From positions 62,001 through 126,000 of the forward strand of contig JAZUGL010000009.1 in the NCBI GenBank assembly GCA_045641165.1: a stretch of 64,000 nt of DNA, written 5' to 3'. The notes beneath the pieces were generated by a model. That model had not been told where the DNA came from. It worked only from the letters and a program-made list of their open reading frames with translations, and did no database searches. A program made the position numbers and the translations under genes. Shown here one piece after another: positions 54,328-64,000 of the stretch (its first letter is position 1; every line of letters begins with the position of its first letter). Source of the DNA: Hennigella sp045641165. Lineage in GTDB: Bacteria; Bacillota_I; Bacilli_A; Mycoplasmatales; Mycoplasmoidaceae.

Positions 54328-55482
54328 CTATTTTTTCTTATCTTTTCCAGAATCTTTGTTACTATCTGGAGTTTTTTTAGGAAAACCGTAGCCAGAAGAA
54401 GACAAACTATCAATTATCTGACTTAATCTTTTATCAATAGCACCACTATCAACTTTTGGATTAAAAATAGATCCTAAAACAATTGGAACAATTGAGGCAC
54501 ATGTTAAAGCAATATTAATAAATCAACAATAACGTCAAGCATTCTTTCCAAAAACCTGCAATGCAGTAGACTCTTCTTCTAAATAAGTGAAACTTAAAGG
54601 GAATACTCTTGTTAAAGAAAACAACTCAGACATGATTGTTCCAATTATCAAAATTAAAAGTAGTGGTCAAGCAAAATAAAATCTATCATTTGGGTTTTTT
54701 GAAAAAATTGTTTTAAAGAATGAAACACAACTATAAATACCTAATCCAGCAAACAAAATAAAGAAAATACCGTCAGTAACTGTTCCAAGTGGACCTTTTT
54801 CATCTTCTGCTTGAACTGTAATACCGTTTGTTAAGAATGCACATATTGCCATTAAAACAAGACCGATACAAGATAACAAAATTAAAATAACAGCAACTCA
54901 TTTTATTATTGGAATAGCTTTTGGTTTTGAATTAAATCTATAAAATTGACCAGAAGAAATTTCTTTTTGTAATTGTGCAGAAGCTTGTCCAAAGACAAAA
55001 GGATTTTGTCTAGGATCCATAAATTCAGCACCCATAGACATTCCTGGGTTCATACCAAAAGGCACACTATTGCTTACTGGCTCTTCAGACCTTAATTGAA
55101 CTTTTGGTTCAGCAACATTGACATGTTTTCCTTCTATTGCATCATCAATATCAACTTTAAAAATGTTTTTGCAAAAAGTAACAAGATAATTCATGTTATC
55201 AATGTAATCTGAATCATCTTCTAATTTAAAGTTTTTGTCAATTTTAAAATCACTTTTAGATAGAGAATTAAACTTTTTTACTAATGTATCAACTTTAAAT
55301 TTGTTTTCAACACCAGACTTTAAAAACTTTTTCTCTAAAACAGAAAGAACATTTAATTGTGTTTTTAAAACAAACGCAAAATCATTTCTTTTTACATATC
55401 CTGCAAAAGGCGACCTATCATTTAAGATAAATTGCAATCTTTTAGCATGCTGTACATATAACTCTTTGTTTAATTTACTCAT
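54328..55482 (-). CDS. Hypothetical membrane protein with soluble N-terminus
   Basis: I do not recognise this 384-residue protein. Residues 1-190 are soluble, helical and charged, with a Met/Pro/Gly-rich linker (VPFGMNPGMSMGAEFMDP). Residues about 195-340 hold four membrane helices, and the tail is a polar DSNKDSGKDKKK. Trp codons are TGA. It lies between holA and the ECF-like gene in the same direction, with a 2-nt gap to holA, so is probably cotranscribed. Confidence 0.75.
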
Positions 55483-55484
55483 AT

Positions 55485-56408
55485 TTATTCGAATAATATC
55501 TTCACTAACTGCGCATAAGGTACAGCAGAAGAATCTTTTTTATTTGTGTTATTTTTCTTTATATTTATATCAAAATTATACAATTTTGATATCATATCAT
55601 TGATTTTGTCAAGTGTTTTATCATAAGGTTTTAAATTTGCATAACTATTTTGCAACCAAAAAGGTATAGCTAATTGATTTAATATCATTTCAGACGATCA
55701 TCTAGCTTGTTTGGCCTGCAAAAATAATTTAATTTGTACCAATTTGTATGCAAACATTGGCACAATTTCTAAGATATCAAAATTGCCACTCAACAAATTA
55801 TTTAATTCTGCAACCGCCTTGTTTTTATTTCCTGATAGCCATGAATCAATTAATTTAAAAATTGTTGTATCGCCTGTATCAAAAACAGTTTTTTGAATAT
55901 CATCAAACGAATAAGTATCTTTTCCCAACAACTTTAATTTGTTAATTTCATTTTCAATGAAGCCAACACTATCAGGCATTAAATCAACTAGAGCTTCTTT
56001 AGTTTGATAATCTAAGTTTATTTTTGCTTTTTTTAGTAGATATGAAACCAAATCAATTCTATTTTTTCTTGTAACATTTCCAACTTTTACAATTGATATT
56101 TTTAATTCATCAAACAGTTTGTTTTTAAAAGAATTTGTTACATTAATTAAAATCACATCTGCATTAAGTTGGTTTAGTTCTTTTAAATCAGCCTGAACCT
56201 GTTTAGAAGAAAATTTTCAATCTGACACATCAACAACATTAATTTTTTCTGTTTCTTCTATTTCAAATAAATTAGTTTGAGCCAACTTCATTAAAACATT
56301 TTGGCTATTTGTTTCAGAAGGAAAATAGTAGATTGATTTATTGACGTTTTCGGTGTAGATTTTTCAATAAATATTTTCAATTTTTGCTGAAAAGTAAAGT
56401 TTTAACAT
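55485..56408 (-). CDS. holA: DNA polymerase III delta subunit
   Basis: HolA is the subunit that opens the sliding clamp. The 307-residue protein has the divergent delta fold; helpful landmarks are DLVSYLLKKAKINLDYQTKE, ALVDLMPDSVGFIENEINKL and the helical C-terminus with EIVPMFAYKLVQIKLFLQAK. Two TGA codons or more encode Trp. The start ATG is 6 nt after a TATAAT, that is, leaderless, and a 12-bp palindrome adjoins that box. Confidence 0.82.
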
Positions 56409-56414
56409 ATGCCT

Positions 56415-56445
56415 ATTATATCTTATTGTTTTTAACAATAAGATA
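56415..56445 (-). promoter_or_regulatory. holA promoter with 12-bp palindrome
   Basis: The minus-strand TATAAT at 56420-56415 is overlapped by a perfect inverted repeat, TATCTTATTGTT and AACAATAAGATA, separated by TTT (56419-56445). This is what an operator for a dimeric repressor would look like; a terminator is unlikely because no gene ends here. Confidence 0.55.
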
Positions 56446-56513
56446 GGTTATTAATATAACTGTCAGGTTTTAAAATTATTTGTCCGCTTATAATTAATCA
56501 TGTAGGTATTCTT

Positions 56514-56657
56514 ATGACCAACAAAAAAATGCAAAAAATATATAAGGATTTTGTTTTGCTCATAAAAGAGCAATATAAACTAGAAAAAGATCCAAAAAGA
56601 AAGAAAATCATCGGAAAGTTTTTAAAAGAATTAAACAAACAGTTTATCCGCTCTTAA
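56514..56657 (+). CDS. Small basic hypothetical protein
   Basis: The 47-residue frame begins MTNKKMQKIYKDFVLLI and is strongly basic and helical, ending KELNKQFIRS. A TATAAT at 56489-56494 lies 19 nt before the ATG. I do not recognise it. It is supported by the promoter and a full-length lysine-rich composition only. Confidence 0.45.
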   Translation: MTNKKMQKIYKDFVLLIKEQYKLEKDPKRKKIIGKFLKELNKQFIRS

Positions 56658-56669
56658 TTCTTAGAAGTT

Positions 56670-56675
56670 TATAAT
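56670..56675 (+). promoter_or_regulatory. -10 box of the S1-domain gene, leaderless type
   Basis: TATAAT is followed by TAATTT and ATG at 56682. Confidence 0.65.
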
Positions 56676-56681
56676 TAATTT

Positions 56682-57017
56682 ATGCAAGCAACCACTTACG
56701 AAGTAAATAAAACCATAATCAAAGGAAAAATTATTTCTATTGCTAAAACATATGTTTTAGTTGCCTTTGATGGTAATGTTGGTTTGTGCCACATTTCCAA
56801 TGTTTCTGATTACTTAGTTCGTGACCTAAACAACTTTTTTAATAAAACTGACAAATATGATTTTCTTGTTATTGGTGATGATGGCAACGGACAATACAAT
56901 TTATCTTTTAAAGCTATTCATCCTAAATTTCTTAAGCGACACAAGGACGTTATTCCTACTCCATCAGGATTTACTAACTTAAAAGCTGATTTAGATCGGC
57001 GATTAAAGAAAATATAA
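56682..57017 (+). CDS. S1-domain RNA-binding protein
   Basis: The 111-residue protein is one S1 (OB-fold) domain with VNKTIIKGKIISIAKTYVLV, CHISNVSDYLV and YNLSFKAIHP, followed by a basic tail. It resembles small S1-domain proteins of firmicutes that bind ribosomes or mRNA. The exact function is unknown. The transcript appears leaderless and tRNA-Arg follows 6 nt after the stop. Confidence 0.8.
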   Translation: MQATTYEVNKTIIKGKIISIAKTYVLVAFDGNVGLCHISNVSDYLVRDLNNFFNKTDKYDFLVIGDDGNGQYNLSFKAIHPKFLKRHKDVIPTPSGFTNLKADLDRRLKKI

Positions 57018-57023
57018 ATTTTT

Positions 57024-57101
57024 GCACCATTAGCTCAATTGGATTAGAGCGTTAGACTTCGGATCTAAAGGTTGCTGGTTCAACTCCAACATGGTGCGCC
57101 A
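57024..57101 (+). tRNA. tRNA-Arg(TCG)
   Basis: Acceptor GCACCAT pairs with ATGGTGC, discriminator G, encoded CCA. Anticodon stem TTAGA/TCTAA encloses CTTCGGA, anticodon TCG, reading CGN family codons. Confidence 0.94.
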
Positions 57102-57103
57102 TT

Positions 57104-57130
57104 AAAATAAAGCGTTGCTTTATTTTTTAA
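57104..57130 (+). terminator. Terminator of tRNA-Arg
   Basis: AAAATAAAGC pairs with GCTTTATTTT around GTT, followed by more T. Confidence 0.85.
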
Positions 57131-57150
57131 TAGATATTATTAGGAAAAAG

Positions 57151-57178
57151 AAAAAAACCGTTATTTAAAACGATTTTT
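57151..57178 (-). terminator. Terminator of tRNA-His
   Basis: On the minus strand AAAATCGTT pairs with AACGGTTTT (one G-U pair), followed by a T-run. Confidence 0.7.
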
Positions 57179-57186
57179 ATCATAAA

Positions 57187-57264
57187 TGGGGCGTTTAGTG
57201 GGACTTGAACCCACGAGTGCCTGAGTCACAGTCAGGTGTGTTAGCCAACTTCACCATAAACGCC
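57187..57264 (-). tRNA. tRNA-His(GTG)
   Basis: The extra G(-1) opposite C73 is encoded: G then GCGTTTA pairing with TAAACGC, C73 and CCA. Anticodon stem CCTGA/TCAGG encloses CTGTGAC, anticodon GTG. Confidence 0.95.
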
Positions 57265-57302
57265 ATGAGCGATTTAATTATATAAAGAATTGATTTTTTT
57301 GC

Positions 57303-57408
57303 CTATAATTAAAAGCAAACACGTTATAGCAAAAACAGCATTGCTTTATCTGTTAATGTCATAACATTACATGTGTTGAAAAATTAATAAGGAGATCATA
57401 TTAAGAAT
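57303..57408 (+). promoter_or_regulatory. Structured rpsO leader (possible S15 autoregulation)
   Basis: After a TATAAT at 57304-57309 the leader can fold as AACAC-GTTAT (57318-57327) with ATAAC (57361-57365) and GTGTT (57373-57377). Inside is AGCAA/TTGCT (57328-57332 with 57341-57345), whose loop AACAG (57334-57338) can pair with CTGTT (57350-57354), a pseudoknot. An AAGGAG lies about 14 nt before the ATG, further than usual. Confidence 0.5.
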
Positions 57409-57684
57409 ATGGCAATCACTAAAGATTATAAAAAGGAAATAGTTAAGGAATATGGTAAAAATCCTAAAGATACAGGAAATACCGAAGTTCAAATAGCTAT
57501 TTTAACTGCTGAGATCGCAACTTTAACATCACATCTTAAAGACAACCCAAAAGATTTCAATTCTAAAAGAATTCTTTATGCAAAAAATTCTAAAAGACGT
57601 TCTTTACTAAACTATTTAAAGAATAAAGATATTGAAAAATATCGTGAATTGCTTAAGAAATTAAACATTAGAGCAACAAACTAA
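57409..57684 (+). CDS. rpsO: 30S ribosomal protein S15
   Basis: The 91-residue protein matches uS15: NPKDTGNTEVQIAILTAEIA, LTSHLKDNPKDFNSKR and SKRRSLLNYLK. It binds 16S rRNA early in 30S assembly, and in several bacteria represses its own mRNA. It is followed 1 nt later by a small membrane gene. Confidence 0.97.
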   Translation: MAITKDYKKEIVKEYGKNPKDTGNTEVQIAILTAEIATLTSHLKDNPKDFNSKRILYAKNSKRRSLLNYLKNKDIEKYRELLKKLNIRATN

Positions 57685-57685
57685 A

Positions 57686-58003
57686 ATGATTAGGCAACCT
57701 AGACAAGCTTTAAAAGATTTATCTAAATCCCAAAAAGTAAATAGGATATTTGGCTATGTTGTTTTTTTAACAGTTTTTATTTTTACTTTTTGTTGAACAG
57801 CTAAAGAAATAAGAGAAAACAAATTTGCGATGCTTATTTTTTTGGGTACTTTTGCTGGTCTAGTTTTTGTTGAAATTATTCTATGAATAATTCTTTATTT
57901 TGTTTTTAAAAAACAATCTATTACACAAAATGACAAGAATATTCAACAAATAATTGCCCAAAATGAACAAGAAGAATTAGAAGAATTAAAGAAAAAGAAG
58001 TAG
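57686..58003 (+). CDS. Small hypothetical membrane protein
   Basis: I do not recognise this 105-residue protein. It has a basic start (MIRQPRQALKDLSKSQK), two membrane helices near residues 20-38 and 48-72, and a Gln/Glu/Lys-rich coiled C-terminus. Trp is encoded by TGA. It lies 1 nt after rpsO, so is probably translated from the rpsO message. Confidence 0.7.
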
Positions 58004-58054
58004 TTTGGGTAATTATTTAGTAAAACTAACTATAATATATATAACTTATTTAAA

Positions 58055-59263
58055 ATGTTTCCTTATTTTCAAACTAACTTTATTGCCGCATTATCCATTT
58101 TTATAGTTATGGCTATTGCCGTTGGTTTCTTAGCAACAGCCATGACTAAATCTGCTGTTTGTATGAAAAACAAAACCCATCTTTCAGACGGTGTCATTGG
58201 TGGTCTTTTATTGGGTGTTATTACTTCAATACCTGAATTAATTTCTGGCGTCATGGGTGTAATGGCATATGCTCAAAAAATTAATCCTACAGGACCGTCG
58301 GGCGTTTTGGGCGATGCAATTGGTTCGGACATGTTTTGTATCTTTGCATTGGCCGTATCGTTGTTGGTTTGCGTTAGTCTTTTTTCTAAGAAACAATCCT
58401 TTCAAATAAATACTTTCACAGTTTCATTTATTGTCGTTGGTGCTATTTTTTGTCTCCTAGCAGGCCTATTTGAAAACAATGGTATTATTTATGGCGACGG
58501 AGTCACATCACTAATTAAAGGACGTAGTCCACTAGTTTGAAATGGCTTTAATTTGTTTAGTATATTTATTTTGCTTAGTTATGTTGCTTCTATTGTTTTT
58601 ATGATTGCTGGTGCAAAAATTAAAGTTGATCCTTCCATCTCATCTAGAATTAAACTTCAACCTTCGAATCAAAAAGGCCTTTGGTTTTCAAAAATGCCAA
58701 TTGGAACACTTGTTTTAATTTTTGTACTTTTCTCTGTTGGACTAACAGTGTGTTCTTTAGTTTTGGCTGACACTTCTGATGCTCTTATAACAACACATTG
58801 AGAAATGCAAGATAGTTTTGGAAGATCAATGCTTTTAGGCATTGCAACCTCTCTACCAGAACTAATAACTATCATCAGTTTGGCTAGAAGCAAGGAATAT
58901 AACCTTTCAATTAACACAACAGCGGGAAGTTGTGGTTTTAACTTGACAATATTATTTATTTGTAATATTGCTTATTCAATTGTTCTAAGCCCAACAGATG
59001 TTAATCATACAATGTATTGTTTTGATGACTTCTATAATGCGTTGCAGCTGGTTTTATTCTTGTTTGAACTAATTTTCTTAATCATTTATTTGGTTTTAAA
59101 CTCAAAACCTATTAAAAAATATTTAACTAGAAGACAAGTTATTGGTGTTAATAGTGTATTCTTAAGCTTAATCATTCTTGCTTATATTGCATTTATTGTT
59201 ATTGGTTTCCTAGTTATCAGAAAAACTCGACCTGATCCAAATCCAATATTTCCTTTTATTTAA
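58055..59263 (+). CDS. CaCA-family cation (Na+/Ca2+-type) exchanger
   Basis: The 402-residue membrane protein has about ten helices and two inverted alpha-repeats: GGLLLGVITSIPELISGVMG (near residue 48) and MLLGIATSLPELITIISLA (near residue 256). Both carry the TS(I/L)PEL signature whose acidic residues bind the cation. It probably exports Ca2+ or another divalent ion in exchange for Na+ or H+. Two TGA codons encode Trp. A TATAAT lies 17 nt before the ATG. Its end overlaps the convergent rlmB by 8 nt. Confidence 0.87.
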
Positions 59264-59969
59264 GACAAGATTTAATCTTGTATAACAAGATTGCTGTGGC
59301 TGCTGATGCATTTAATGACTGTGTTTTGCCACTTGATTCAATGTAGACTTTGAAGTCTGCATTTTTTAATACTAAATTAGAAATGCCTTTATTTTCATTG
59401 CCAACAACAATTAAAACTTTTCCAGAGAATTTAATGTCATTAAGTTTGTGTGCTTCTTTGTCTAAACAACTAGCATAAACCCAATAACCATGATCTTTAA
59501 ATTTGTTTAAGGTATCAGTTAAATTAGTTACTTTAAATAATTTAACATTAGAAATAGCGCCAGCCGAAGCTTTAATTACAGCTGGAGTAACCTGACATTG
59601 TCCATCTTTTTTGTAGATAATACCATCAACACCAAAAGATTCGGCTGATCTAATAATTGCACCAAAGTTTTGTGGGTCTTCAATACCATCAAGCATTAAA
59701 ACCAATGATGAGTTTTTATTAGAAACAGTGTCAAACAAATCATTAATATTTTCACTTTGTATGTTTTCAACATACCCAACAGCAAACTGATGGTTAGTGT
59801 GTTGCGTTAGTTTGTCATAAAAAGATTTGTCATTGCAAACCGTTACATCTTTTGTTGACGATTTAACTTTATTAAAAAAAGTTTTGTCTTTGTTGCTTAT
59901 TGTTGCTTTTAATAAAGTTCTATTTTCAATAGCATCAAGAATTGCTTTTTTGCCAATAATTATTTGCAT
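59256..59969 (-). CDS. rlmB: SPOUT rRNA 2'-O-methyltransferase (RlmB/TrmH type)
   Basis: The 237-residue protein has the knotted SPOUT fold motifs: LMLDGIEDPQNFGAIIRSAE (motif 1), LIVVGNENKGIS (motif 2) and QSLNASAATAILLYKI (motif 3). The N-terminal part is the substrate-recognition domain (IIIGKKAILDAIEN). The start overlaps the cysS stop (TAATG). The neighbour cysS supports the RlmB identity by shared order with other mycoplasmas. Confidence 0.9.
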   Translation of the reverse strand: MQIIIGKKAILDAIENRTLLKATISNKDKTFFNKVKSSTKDVTVCNDKSFYDKLTQHTNHQFAVGYVENIQSENINDLFDTVSNKNSSLVLMLDGIEDPQNFGAIIRSAESFGVDGIIYKKDGQCQVTPAVIKASAGAISNVKLFKVTNLTDTLNKFKDHGYWVYASCLDKEAHKLNDIKFSGKVLIVVGNENKGISNLVLKNADFKVYIESSGKTQSLNASAATAILLYKIKSCLK

Positions 59970-61276
59970 TACAACAAACCCCTAGCTTGAAGTTGCTTTC
60001 TAGTTACATCAGCAACATCATATTTTTTCTCTTTTACAGCCTTAGCCCATTTGCTTATTAGTTTTAAATTAGATTTATGTTTGTATTTGTTTCAAACAAT
60101 ACCAAGAATGTCAAGTTCTTGCGTGATAGTGTTGTAAACACCATTTGCTTTATTTCAATCTTTTGTTCTAATAGTTAAATTTAACTCTTTAACTTCAGAT
60201 AAAACACAAGTTATTGCATTTGGCAAATTTAAATCATCATTCAACGCTTGGCTAAAATCTTTATTTAGAGATGCCTTCTTAATCAATTTAAATTTCTTGT
60301 TTACAAGCAAATAAGTTTTGGCAACAGCTAAAGAAGAAACTATTCTATTAATTTCATTATTTGCTTCTTCTAATAATTGTTTTGAAAAATTAATAGGATG
60401 TTGATATCTTGTTTTATAGAAGAACCATCTTAAGCCATTAGCATTATCTTTAGTTACTATATCTTTTACAAAGATATAGTTGCCTAACGATTTAGCCATC
60501 TTAACGCCATTAACATTAACATGTCCAACATGCATTCAAACATCTGCTATATCTCTTTTAAATAATGCATAGTTTTGTGCATTTTCGTTTTCGTGATGAG
60601 GGAATTTTAAATCTACACCACCACCATGAATTGTTACATGATCACCAACTAACAAATTAATTAGAACACAACATTCGGTATGTCATCCAGGACGCCCTTG
60701 CGATCAAGGAGATTTTCATTTAATCCCTACATCGGTCTTCTTCCATAAAGCAAAATCTAAAGGAAATCTCTTATTTCCTTTATTTGTTTTTCTTGTTCCA
60801 TCTAATAGTTCATCAATATTCTTATGAGATATGTGTCCATAGTTATTTAATTTTTGAATATTAAAATAAACATCACCATCAGAAACATATGCAGAACCAT
60901 TTTTAATTTGCTTTTGTATATATTTGATAATGTCATCAATATGTTCAGAAACTTTTGGCATATTAACTTTCTTAATATTGAGAACATTAAAAAGATTTTT
61001 GTAAGCAGACAAATATTTGTTTGCAAGAGTTTTTTCTGAAACTCCAGACTGGATAGCAGCATTAATAATCTTGTCATCCACGTCAGTAATGTTGTGAATA
61101 TATTTAACCTTTTTGCCAGTCTTTTCAAGATAACGATATAAAACATCAAATGTTATTAATGGTCTAACATTTCCAATGTGAACATGATTGTAAACTGTAG
61201 GACCACAATTATAAATTGTGACAGTCTTATTATTTAATTCATGTTTTTTGTTATCGTTCGAGCTTAGGATTTTCAT
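59969..61276 (-). CDS. cysS: Cysteinyl-tRNA synthetase
   Basis: CysS charges tRNA-Cys. The 435-residue class I enzyme has YNCGPTVYNHVHIGN (zinc Cys, and HIGN in place of HIGH), YIHNITDVDDKI, WHTECC, FPHHENENAQ and KMAKSLGN (the KMSKS loop). Many TGA codons encode Trp. It starts 13 nt after the ligA stop. Confidence 0.95.
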
Positions 61277-61289
61277 AACTATATTATTA

Positions 61290-63269
61290 TCATATCTTTT
61301 CTTTAATAATTGGGATATTTAACTCCATTGCCTTTTTATATTTACTAGAAGTAAAATCGTTAGCAATTAGATAATCGATGTTTTTATTTACTGACCCAAA
61401 AAACTTAGCATCATACTTTTGTTCCATGATTCTAATAATTTCATTTCTAGGAATATCAAATGAACCAGTAATTACAAAATTCTTTTGATAATATGGACTT
61501 GAAGTGTCATATTCAAGTTTGATTAATTTAGTGTTGACCCCAACATCTTTAAGATTCTTAATTAAATTCTTATTTGCCTCAACCTTAAAGAAGTCTACGA
61601 TTGAAGTTGCTACAGTTTCACCAACATCTTTAACTTGCGTTAAAGATTCGAGTGTAGCTAGAGCTAAATTATCAATAGTTTGATATTTTTCAGCAAGTAC
61701 TTTAGCAGTAATTGCACCAACATGTCTAATGCCTAAACCATAAATCAATTTATCTAGATTTGCTTTCTTTGAATTTTCAATAGACAAAACTAAATGATCA
61801 AACATTTTATCTTTAATATGTAAATCTGATTGAGTAATTAAATCCCTTTTATCTCTTAGATAATACAAGTCAATAATATTTCTTACGGCTTTAATATCTC
61901 AGAGCTTTTCTAAGATCTTATTACTTAAACCATCTATGTTCATTGCATCTCTATCAGCAAAGTGAACAATGTTTAATAATACTCTTGCTGGGCAATCAAT
62001 ATTTACACAATACTGATCCACTTCGCCTTCAACTTTTTCTAATTTGCTTCCACAGATTGGACAATTTTGTGGTGGTACAAATGCTCTAGCATTATTTGGC
62101 CTTTTATTAATATTTGGACCAATAACTTTAGGAATTATTTCCCCAGCTTTAAAGATTTGAACAGTATCACCAATTCTAATGTCTTTAGCCGCGATATATT
62201 CTGCATTATGCAATGTTGCAGCAGAAATAGTTGAACCATCAAGTAAAACCGGAGAAAGATGAGCAACATAGTTGATTCTTCCAGTTCTTCCAACTGTTGT
62301 TTCAATACCTTCTAGTTTTGTTTCAACTACATTTGGTGGGAACTTGTAAGCAATAGCTCATTTAGGAAACTTAGAAGTAAAACCAATTTTTTCATATCAA
62401 CTAAAGTTATTAACTTTAATAACCACACCATCAATTGGAAAATCTAAATCATTTTTTGTTTGAGCAATTTTATTTATTGCTTTAATAACTTCCTCAATTC
62501 CGTGGCAGATAGAAATTCCTGGAGCTACATTGAATTTATGTTCTTTTAAAAACTTAATTACTTGTTTTTGTGTTTCTAAACCAAACTGTTTTTCATCTGG
62601 AATTTGATAACAAAACATTGTAAGATTACGCTTTGCTGTAATCTTAGGATCAAGTTGTCTTAAACTTCCTGACGCAGCATTTCTACAATTAGCAAACTTC
62701 TTATCTTCATCTTCAATTTGATCATTTATTTTCTTAAATTGGGTTTTAGTTAAAAATACTTCTCCTCTAACTTCGATATCATCTTGCAACCCAATTGCAA
62801 GAGGGATAGATTTAATAGTTTTAACATTGGCTGTTACATCTTCACCAATTAAACCATCTCCTCTTGTGGCGCCAGAGATTAATTTACCATCAGAATAAAT
62901 TAAACTCATACTTAAACCATCAATTTTTGGTTCAACACAATAAACTATATCTTGATTTACACCTATAGCTTTTTTGATATCATTATCAAACTTTCTCATT
63001 TCGTCAGCTGAAAAAGCATTAGCTAATGACATCATTTTGCTTTTGTGTTGGAACTTTTGTAACTTGCTAGAAGCTTGACCACCAACTCTTTGACTAGGAC
63101 TATCTGGAGTAATTAATTCAGGATATTGACTTTCAATTTCAATTAATTGTCTTAAAGTGATGTCATACTCTTCATCACTTACAGTTGGTCTGTTATAAAC
63201 ATAATACTCTTCATTCCATTTGTTTAGAAGAGTCTTAAGCTTATTAAGTCGATTTTTTATATCTTCCAT
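61290..63269 (-). CDS. ligA: NAD+-dependent DNA ligase
   Basis: LigA seals nicks with NAD+. The 659-residue protein has the adenylation motif CVEPKIDGLS (Lys115), GEDVTANVKTI, an OB domain, a Cys4 zinc finger (CPICGSK and CVNIDCP), a helix-hairpin-helix region (YGLGIRHVGAITAKVLAEKY) and a C-terminal BRCT domain. The N-terminal Ia domain is EEYYVYNRPTVSDEEYD. Several TGA codons encode Trp. The start is next to a short A/T promoter-like region. Confidence 0.96.
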
Positions 63270-63326
63270 ATAAAATATATAGTATAAAAATTATACATAA
63301 TTTTTATACTAACCATTAAATTAGTA

Positions 63327-64000
63327 TCAGTTGTAAGCCCAATTTTTAACAGGACTAATTTTTGCGTTTCCATTAACTTCTAATAGGAACACAATTATTG
63401 GAATAATTAAGAACATATTTAAGTTTGAAGTATTCAAATTTAATTGACTTCCCAACTTCAAAATATGAATAAATAAAGGGTTGCAAAATAATAGAGCCGT
63501 TACAACAACAAGTTTAATAGCACTATCAGATTTTGTCAAATGATAAAAAGATGTCTTTTTAGTTTTTCTAACAACTATAAAGGTAACAATAATTGCAGCA
63601 AAGAAAGCATATAAAACCGCATTAAAAATACCAATTGACATATCTGATGTAATAGAAATATTTCATATTTCCCTATATGTAAAAGTTAAGAAATTTCTGT
63701 AATTAATATTTTCTGGTTTTCAGTCGTAAATTTCGTGGAAAATGAAGAAATTTATAACAAACACCAAAGCAATAATTATTCCTAAAGCAACATAAACAAT
63801 TTTTCCAGAATGGTTATAAATTCCTCTTGCTAATTTTGTTTCTCATGCAGGCGTACCCACCTTAAAAAATATAGATAAATTAATGATCATTAAAACTAAA
63901 TATAGTGCCTGCATAGTAGCTAAGAATCAATATGTATATATTGATAATGACAGTAGGCCAAAAATAGATAGCATTAAAGGCCAAGTTAGACAAATTAAAT
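63327..64000 (-). CDS. Hypothetical multi-helix membrane protein (5' end outside window)
   Basis: The frame is open to the window edge and has at least five membrane helices; Trp is encoded by TGA. Helices can be seen near 63900-63990, 63740-63800, 63580-63640 and 63390-63510. I do not recognise it. It ends 57 nt from the divergently placed ligA start region and runs towards it on the same strand, upstream of ligA being 63270-63326. Confidence 0.7.

Noticed and set aside
1..64000. CRISPR array, transposase, prophage or toxin-antitoxin genes
   Set aside because: No regularly spaced repeats, no transposase motifs and no phage gene order were seen anywhere in the window.

Overview
The window is AT-rich DNA from a mollicute that reads UGA as tryptophan. 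Almost every long gene is interrupted by in-frame TGA where the family expects Trp, so apparent gene fragments were joined across TGA. Local gene orders secA-uvrB, tilS-hprK-lgt, trxB-whiA, serS-tmk-holB-mnmE, plsC-scpA-scpB and ligA-cysS-rlmB recall the Mycoplasma pneumoniae/Ureaplasma/Malacoplasma cluster. The species cannot be named from sequence alone. Gene starts follow two styles: Shine-Dalgarno starts inside operons, and apparently leaderless starts at promoters (TATAAT, 6-9 nt, then ATG) for at least nine genes.

Layout. 1-3942 (+): 3' part of secA, then uvrB. 3943-10432 (-): S4-domain protein, gyrB, gyrA, hpt and an F420-0 ligase-family gene. 10594-13310 (+): a membrane protein, tmRNA (ssrA), and a membrane protein whose C-terminal part looks like degenerate GGDEF and EAL domains, followed by tRNA-Ser. 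13475-19125 (-): nusA-ylxR-infB and rbfA, split by a plus-strand membrane gene, and a coiled-coil repeat protein. 19226-25733 (+): fhs, tilS, hprK, lgt, trxB, whiA and a TSCPD protein.

25744-33925 (-) is the most distinctive block: fumarase, two M20-type peptidase lipoproteins, an APC amino-acid permease and malic enzyme in tight head-to-tail order. It reads as a peptide/C4-acid module: peptides cut at the surface, amino acids imported, fumarate converted to malate and then to pyruvate with NADH. 34027-36736 (+): coaE and the helicase-loader pair dnaB/dnaI. 36738-42458 (-): a 5'-nucleotidase lipoprotein with an attenuator-like leader, a candidate structured ncRNA, tRNA-Trp(CCA), an atypical tRNA-Glu(CTC), ymdB and pcrA. 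42462-44488 (-): an RDD membrane protein, a glycosyltransferase-like protein and a small protein, overlapping one another.

44564-48623 (+): serS-tmk-holB-mnmE. 48628-50111: divergent ytpR and degV sharing overlapping -10 boxes. 50152-56408 (-): a Trp-rich small protein, scpB, scpA, a DHFR-like protein, plsC, rpsU, an ECF S-component-like protein, an unknown membrane protein and holA. 56514-59263 (+): a small basic protein, an S1-domain protein, tRNA-Arg, tRNA-His (-), rpsO with a structured leader, a small membrane protein and a CaCA-type exchanger. 59256-64000 (-): rlmB, cysS, ligA and a membrane protein running off the window. No transposon, prophage or CRISPR array was seen. The longest stretch without a protein gene, 38967-39448, holds the attenuator-like leader, the ncRNA candidate and two tRNAs.
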